A DNA stretch of 26,029 nt from Acidobacteria bacterium UBA6911 (GTDB taxonomy: Bacteria; Acidobacteriota; UBA6911). The DNA is taken from positions 1 through 26,029 of the forward strand of contig DKBB01000331.1 in assembly GCA_002451015.1 (NCBI GenBank). The letters are read 5' to 3'. Made by a program: the position numbers and the translations under genes. The notes beneath the pieces were generated by a model. That model was not told the DNA's origin. It saw only the letters and a program-made list of their open reading frames with translations, and made no database searches. This document shows positions 22,670 to 26,029 of the stretch, piece by piece; the stretch's first letter is position 1; every line of letters starts with the position of its first letter.

Positions 22670-24799
22670 ATGAATGGTAAAGAATTATGTCTGGTGGCTT
22701 CTACCCTTTTCCTGTGCATTGGAAATATCGTCGCTCAAGATTTTAACCCTCCTTCAGAAACGGAAGAAGAAATCCGTGGCGGAACGTTTAAAGTAAGTTC
22801 CCGGCTTGTAGAGATTCGCGCCGTCGTCACGGACAGGAAAGGACGTATCGTCGAGAATTTAAAAAGCGAGGATTTCGAGATTCTCGACAACGACCGGCCG
22901 CAGGAAACAGACTTTTTCTCCGTTACCCGGGTAGTCGGGGGTGCAGATTCCCCCGAGGCAGCGAAGGCGGAGCCGAAAAGCAAAAAAGTAGATTCCGTCG
23001 ACATACGGGAACAGCTAAAAAAACCCTCACCCAGGACAGCGGCACTGTTCGTGGACAACCTCCATCTTCACTTTGACACGCTTAATTGGGTCAAGACCAA
23101 CCTGCACCGGTTTATTGACGAGAAACTCAATCCGCAGGACATGGTCGCCATCGTTTCCAGTGATACCGATCTCGGCATCGCGCAGCAGTTCACCCGAAAC
23201 CGGCAAATTCTTCGCTATGCCATCGACAATATCGCTCTGGGCTATATTGCACGCAAAAGCCGGTTCACCCCCTATCTGGCTGCCCTCGTGGAAAGAAGCG
23301 GCAGCTACATCGGTGGAAGCGACGTTCTCAATGAAGCAAGAGCGATATACGAAGCCGAGGAAGGTCTTGATGACCGACGGTACACCTTGACCCGCGCCCG
23401 GGCCAGAGACGTCCTGTTCGAGGCATCCTGGCGACGGAAAACCACACTGGACGCACTCAAGGACCTGATTGACCAGATGATCGAAGTCACCGGCCAGCGA
23501 ATGATCGTCATCTTTTCCGAAGGTTTCAGCCAATTCGGAAGAGACGCCGAGTACAAGGATAAGGAAGTCAAGGCGGTCGTAGACCGTGCACTGCAGGCAG
23601 GCGTGGTTTTCTATTCCGTTGATGCCAAGGGTTTGGAAGCAGACATCGATGAGATATTCAATACTTCTCACTACCATTTCGCCGCCATGAATGAAATCCT
23701 GGATGGCTTGAGCGACCTGGCGCAGGATACCGGGGGAGAACTGTTCCGGTTCACCAACAATTTCAGCAACACTCTGGTCCAGGCCCTCGATGCCAACAGC
23801 TATTATTACAATCTCGGTTATTATCTCGAGCCGGGAGCGAAGGCTCCGGATACGCGCGATATTCAGGTCGGCATCCGGAACCATCCCGAATACAGGGTGC
23901 GGATACAGAGGGGCCGGATGCCTGTCGATGTTGTCGAAAACCGGGATATAGAGAACGAAAACCTGACGCCGCAGCAGCTGTTGCTCCGAGCCGTCAAATC
24001 TCCTGTTCCCAAAACCGATCTCGGCGTTTCGTCTCAGTTGCATTTCATCAGGAACAAAACAGACGACAAGCAGGTTTCCCTGTCGGTTTTTCTCGAGGGG
24101 GACGATTTGCAGTACAAAACAGAGGATCTACGCCATGCCTTTGATATTCAACTGTTGTACGTAATTTACGATTCCGCGGGCAAACAGATCGAAGCCTTCT
24201 CTACGGACATTCAGGGCGATCTCACGCAGGAACGTTTTGCCCAGGCTCGAAATTACGGGTACTGGTATTCCAGAAGGCTGGCCCTCGAACCTGGAGTCTA
24301 CCAGGCTCGCGTCGGTGTCCGGGAGAAAAATACCGGACGCATGGGCACGTCTATGGCGTGGGTGGAGGTGCCGGACCTGAAAAAAAACCGCTTTGCCCTC
24401 AGCAGCCTCGTTCTTCTGGATCTCGCGCCCCCGAATTCGGAGAATTCGATGGACATAAATACAGGCGATCTGAACCGGGTCAGAATCCTTCAGGGCATTC
24501 GCCTGTACCGGCAGAATGAAATTTGCGGATATTTCTTCAGCCTGTATCACGAAAGCGACAATGCAGAGGATTCGGAGTTGGAGTTAAAGATGGAACTGCT
24601 ACATGGAGCCCAGCCCGTAAGATATAGCGATTGGCGGCCGCTTTCCATCAACGAAAAAAATCTCGACGACAAAGGCTGGGCCTACATTGGTGAGAAGATC
24701 AACCTTGCCGGCCTGATGCCCGGCATCTACGAGCTGCGAGTCCGTGTCAAAAACAAAAAGGAAACCGTCGAGCGTATAACAACTTTGGGAATTGAATAG
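22670..24799 (+). CDS. Large VWFA-related (TIGR03436-type) secreted protein with C-terminal beta-rich region
   Basis: This is a 709-residue protein. ATG 22670 opens a textbook signal peptide (MNGKELCLVASTLFLCIGN, cleavage likely after VAQ); ATG 22658 adds four residues and abuts GAAGGA. The family opening is 'SSRLVEIRAVVTDRKGRIVE' then 'EDFEILDNDRPQETDFFSV'. The VWA core contains RTAALFVDNLHLHFD and QRMIVIFSEGFSQFG. The DxSxS site is replaced by DNLHL and the third-loop Asp by Glu, so the metal site is degenerate, as in many members of this family. After the tail-like YYYNLGYYLEPG, residues about 440-709 form a further beta-rich region (YQARVGVREKNTGRMG, YELRVRVKNKKETVERI), probably Ig-like. 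It is likely extracytoplasmic. It is followed 182 bp later by another VWA gene. Confidence 0.88.
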   Translation: MNGKELCLVASTLFLCIGNIVAQDFNPPSETEEEIRGGTFKVSSRLVEIRAVVTDRKGRIVENLKSEDFEILDNDRPQETDFFSVTRVVGGADSPEAAKAEPKSKKVDSVDIREQLKKPSPRTAALFVDNLHLHFDTLNWVKTNLHRFIDEKLNPQDMVAIVSSDTDLGIAQQFTRNRQILRYAIDNIALGYIARKSRFTPYLAALVERSGSYIGGSDVLNEARAIYEAEEGLDDRRYTLTRARARDVLFEASWRRKTTLDALKDLIDQMIEVTGQRMIVIFSEGFSQFGRDAEYKDKEVKAVVDRALQAGVVFYSVDAKGLEADIDEIFNTSHYHFAAMNEILDGLSDLAQDTGGELFRFTNNFSNTLVQALDANSYYYNLGYYLEPGAKAPDTRDIQVGIRNHPEYRVRIQRGRMPVDVVENRDIENENLTPQQLLLRAVKSPVPKTDLGVSSQLHFIRNKTDDKQVSLSVFLEGDDLQYKTEDLRHAFDIQLLYVIYDSAGKQIEAFSTDIQGDLTQERFAQARNYGYWYSRRLALEPGVYQARVGVREKNTGRMGTSMAWVEVPDLKKNRFALSSLVLLDLAPPNSENSMDINTGDLNRVRILQGIRLYRQNEICGYFFSLYHESDNAEDSELELKMELLHGAQPVRYSDWRPLSINEKNLDDKGWAYIGEKINLAGLMPGIYELRVRVKNKKETVERITTLGIE

Positions 24800-24846
24800 A
24801 AAACACAACTTTTCCACGTCGAAGGTTTGAACGTGCGAACGTAATG

Positions 24847-24860
24847 AGGAAGTTTTTCCT
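24847..24860 (+). terminator. Short hairpin after the 709-residue VWA gene
   Basis: AGGAA (24847-24851), loop GTTT, TTCCT (24856-24860). A perfect but short and A/T-rich stem 47 nt after the stop, with no real T-run. Weak. Confidence 0.2.
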
Positions 24861-24981
24861 TTGAGTGGTTTAAATCGGTATGGCTATGGAGGGATTTCTA
24901 ATTTAGAAGGTAGAATTACAACCAAGTTTCAAAACGATAAAAAGGTCGACAGTCCGTACGGTTTGTGAAAAATTACACAGT

Positions 24982-25953
24982 ATGCGTGGCCCTCTATCAT
25001 GCGTCTTGATTTTAATCATTCCTCTTCTTATTACGGTCAGGGCGGATACTGCGGCAAATACCGCTTCTCAACAGACTTCCGAAAAAAGCTCATCGCGAAT
25101 ACCCACCATCCACAGCGCTGCGAACCTAGTGCTCGTACCCGTATCGGTCACGGACCCGGCCGGAAATCCGGCAGAAAACCTGAGGGTGGAAGATTTCGCT
25201 GTTTTGGATAACGGCAAAACGGTATTAGTGCAACACCTGGGAAGGCCGGAGTTAACAAGACTGGAAATCATCCTGCTTTTTGACGTTACGAGCAGTGTGT
25301 GGTTCCATTTTGACATAGTCAAAGAAGCTGCTGCAGGATTTGTAAAATCCCTTTTTCGCTCCGGGGACGCCGTATCGGTTATCGGCATATCCTCCCAACC
25401 TGAGATAATGCTCCAGCGAACAGAATCGCTTCCGTCTGTACTTGACGGATTGAACCGTCTTCGACGGGGAGCGGCAACAGCCTTTTTTGACGCCGTCGTA
25501 AGGGCTTCACATCTTTTTCCCGAGCGTCTTGATCCGGAATCGCGCCGAATCATTGTTGTTCTTTCAGATGGAGAAGACAATCTCAGCACCGGGAACCTGG
25601 AAAACGCCCTTGAAGAGGTGCAGAAGGCAGACAGCCTTTTCTATTCCATTAATCCGGGAGCCTCGCCGGAACGCCTCAACAATGTAAGCAGGCGCGGCCA
25701 GCAGTGGATGGAATTTCTCGCGGAACAGACGGGAGGTGTGGCATTCCTTGCGGAGAGCTTTGAGGATCTGGGCGGCATATACGACCGGATAGCCGAAGAG
25801 CTCCGGGTGCAGTATCTGCTTAGCTACTATGCGCCCGGCACGGATTCGGATCATGGCTTTCGTACGATTTCGGTTGCCCTGCCGAATCGCCCGGAACTGA
25901 AAATTCGCGCCCGTAAGATCTACTACCCCGGCGCCTCAAAAACATCCCATTAA
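24982..25953 (+). CDS. VWFA-related (TIGR03436-type) secreted protein with near-complete MIDAS
   Basis: This is a 323-residue protein. The N-terminus MRGPLSCVLILIIPLLITV is a signal peptide, probably cleaved near VRADT. The opening strand is 'AANLVLVPVSVTDPAGNPAE' and 'VEDFAVLDNGKTVLVQ'. The VWA domain has D101-x-T103-x-S105 (LLFDVTSSV, Thr instead of the first Ser), a Thr in GAATAFFDAVV and an Asp in VVLSDGEDN, so the metal site is probably functional. The tail is a variant of the family's: ELRVQYLLSYYAPG, GFRTISVALP, KIRARKIYYPG. No strong SD precedes the ATG. The direct repeat at the window edge begins 3 nt after the stop. Confidence 0.88.
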   Translation: MRGPLSCVLILIIPLLITVRADTAANTASQQTSEKSSSRIPTIHSAANLVLVPVSVTDPAGNPAENLRVEDFAVLDNGKTVLVQHLGRPELTRLEIILLFDVTSSVWFHFDIVKEAAAGFVKSLFRSGDAVSVIGISSQPEIMLQRTESLPSVLDGLNRLRRGAATAFFDAVVRASHLFPERLDPESRRIIVVLSDGEDNLSTGNLENALEEVQKADSLFYSINPGASPERLNNVSRRGQQWMEFLAEQTGGVAFLAESFEDLGGIYDRIAEELRVQYLLSYYAPGTDSDHGFRTISVALPNRPELKIRARKIYYPGASKTSH

Positions 25954-25955
25954 TC

Positions 25956-26029
25956 CCAAAATATGGACACCCATTGTTTCACTTTCTTTCGCTTGCCGCT
26001 GATTTCCAAAATATGGACACCCATTGTTT
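25956..26029. repeat. Direct repeat of at least 24 nt, two copies 50 nt apart, running to the window edge
   Basis: Copy 1 is 25956-25979 and copy 2 is 26006-26029; they are identical over all 24 bases and separated by 26 nt of unrelated sequence. Each holds the core AATATGGACACCCATTG with a small ATGG-ACAC-CCAT palindrome. Copy 2 is cut by the end of the window, so the true unit and number of copies are unknown. It could be a REP-like cluster or another tandem array. Confidence 0.8.

Noticed and set aside
23027..24043. 338-codon minus-strand frame opposite the large VWA gene
   Set aside because: Antisense shadow of a well-supported gene with signal peptide and family motifs; no start signal of its own.
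25956..26029. CRISPR array
   Set aside because: Only two units are seen, the repeat is 24 nt with a 26-nt spacer (a 50-nt period, shorter than usual), and no cas gene is in the window. It needs the sequence beyond the edge.

Overview
The window is a stretch of bacterial chromosome of roughly even base composition. It carries housekeeping genes interspersed with a family of secreted von Willebrand factor A (VWA) proteins. The VWA proteins match the 'VWFA-related Acidobacterial domain' family (TIGR03436 type): an N-terminal secretion signal, an opening strand in the pattern 'V.V.VTD..G..V..L..EDF.V.(D/E)(D/N)', a VWA core and a C-terminal tail 'LR.QY..GY'. Five of them in 26 kb, with an M50 protease-scpA-scpB-rluB cluster, suggest Acidobacteriota or a close relative such as Aminicenantota. 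That placement is inferred from gene content only. No rRNA, tRNA or mobile element is visible.

Layout. 1-1378: two tandem, overlapping VWA genes on +, the first cut by the window edge. 1539-4190: a large hybrid sensor kinase with GAF, GAF, PAS, HisKA, ATPase and receiver domains. 4465-5304 (-): LarE-type sulfur transferase. 5715-5963 (-): a LysW-like zinc ribbon with a very acidic tail. 6136-7266 (+): a VWA protein that has lost its metal site. 7299-8396: divergent GNAT acetyltransferase and zinc-ribbon Nudix hydrolase. 8556-10238 (+): methionyl-tRNA synthetase. 10334-11458 (-): RibBA with a degenerate GTP cyclohydrolase II half. 11729-12433 (+): PlsC-type acyltransferase. 12506-13820 (-): riboflavin synthase followed by an exported protein of unknown function. 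13975-16730 (-): operon M50 protease, scpA, scpB, rluB. 16946-18676 (-): UGSC-family selenoprotein. 19097-22093 (-): DUF2339 multi-spanning membrane protein. 22670-25953 (+): two more VWA genes. 25956-26029: a direct repeat reaching the window edge.

The most striking element is at 16946-18676. Two apparently separate minus-strand reading frames are one gene interrupted by an in-frame TGA at 18284-18286. The sequence around it reads G-H-U-S-Q-C-A-P, a selenocysteine-x-x-cysteine redox motif. Immediately downstream is a hairpin with the geometry of a bacterial SECIS: 17 nt from the UGA to a four-base AGUU loop. The product has a signal peptide, so it would be an exported selenoprotein. A standard gene caller would report two unrelated hypothetical proteins.

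Other points of interest are core proteins whose active sites have been dismantled (the GCH II half of RibBA, the MIDAS of the 6136 VWA protein, and the C-terminus of the LysW-like protein), start codons closely preceded by -10 boxes that suggest leaderless mRNAs, and several hairpins and dispersed repeats between genes.
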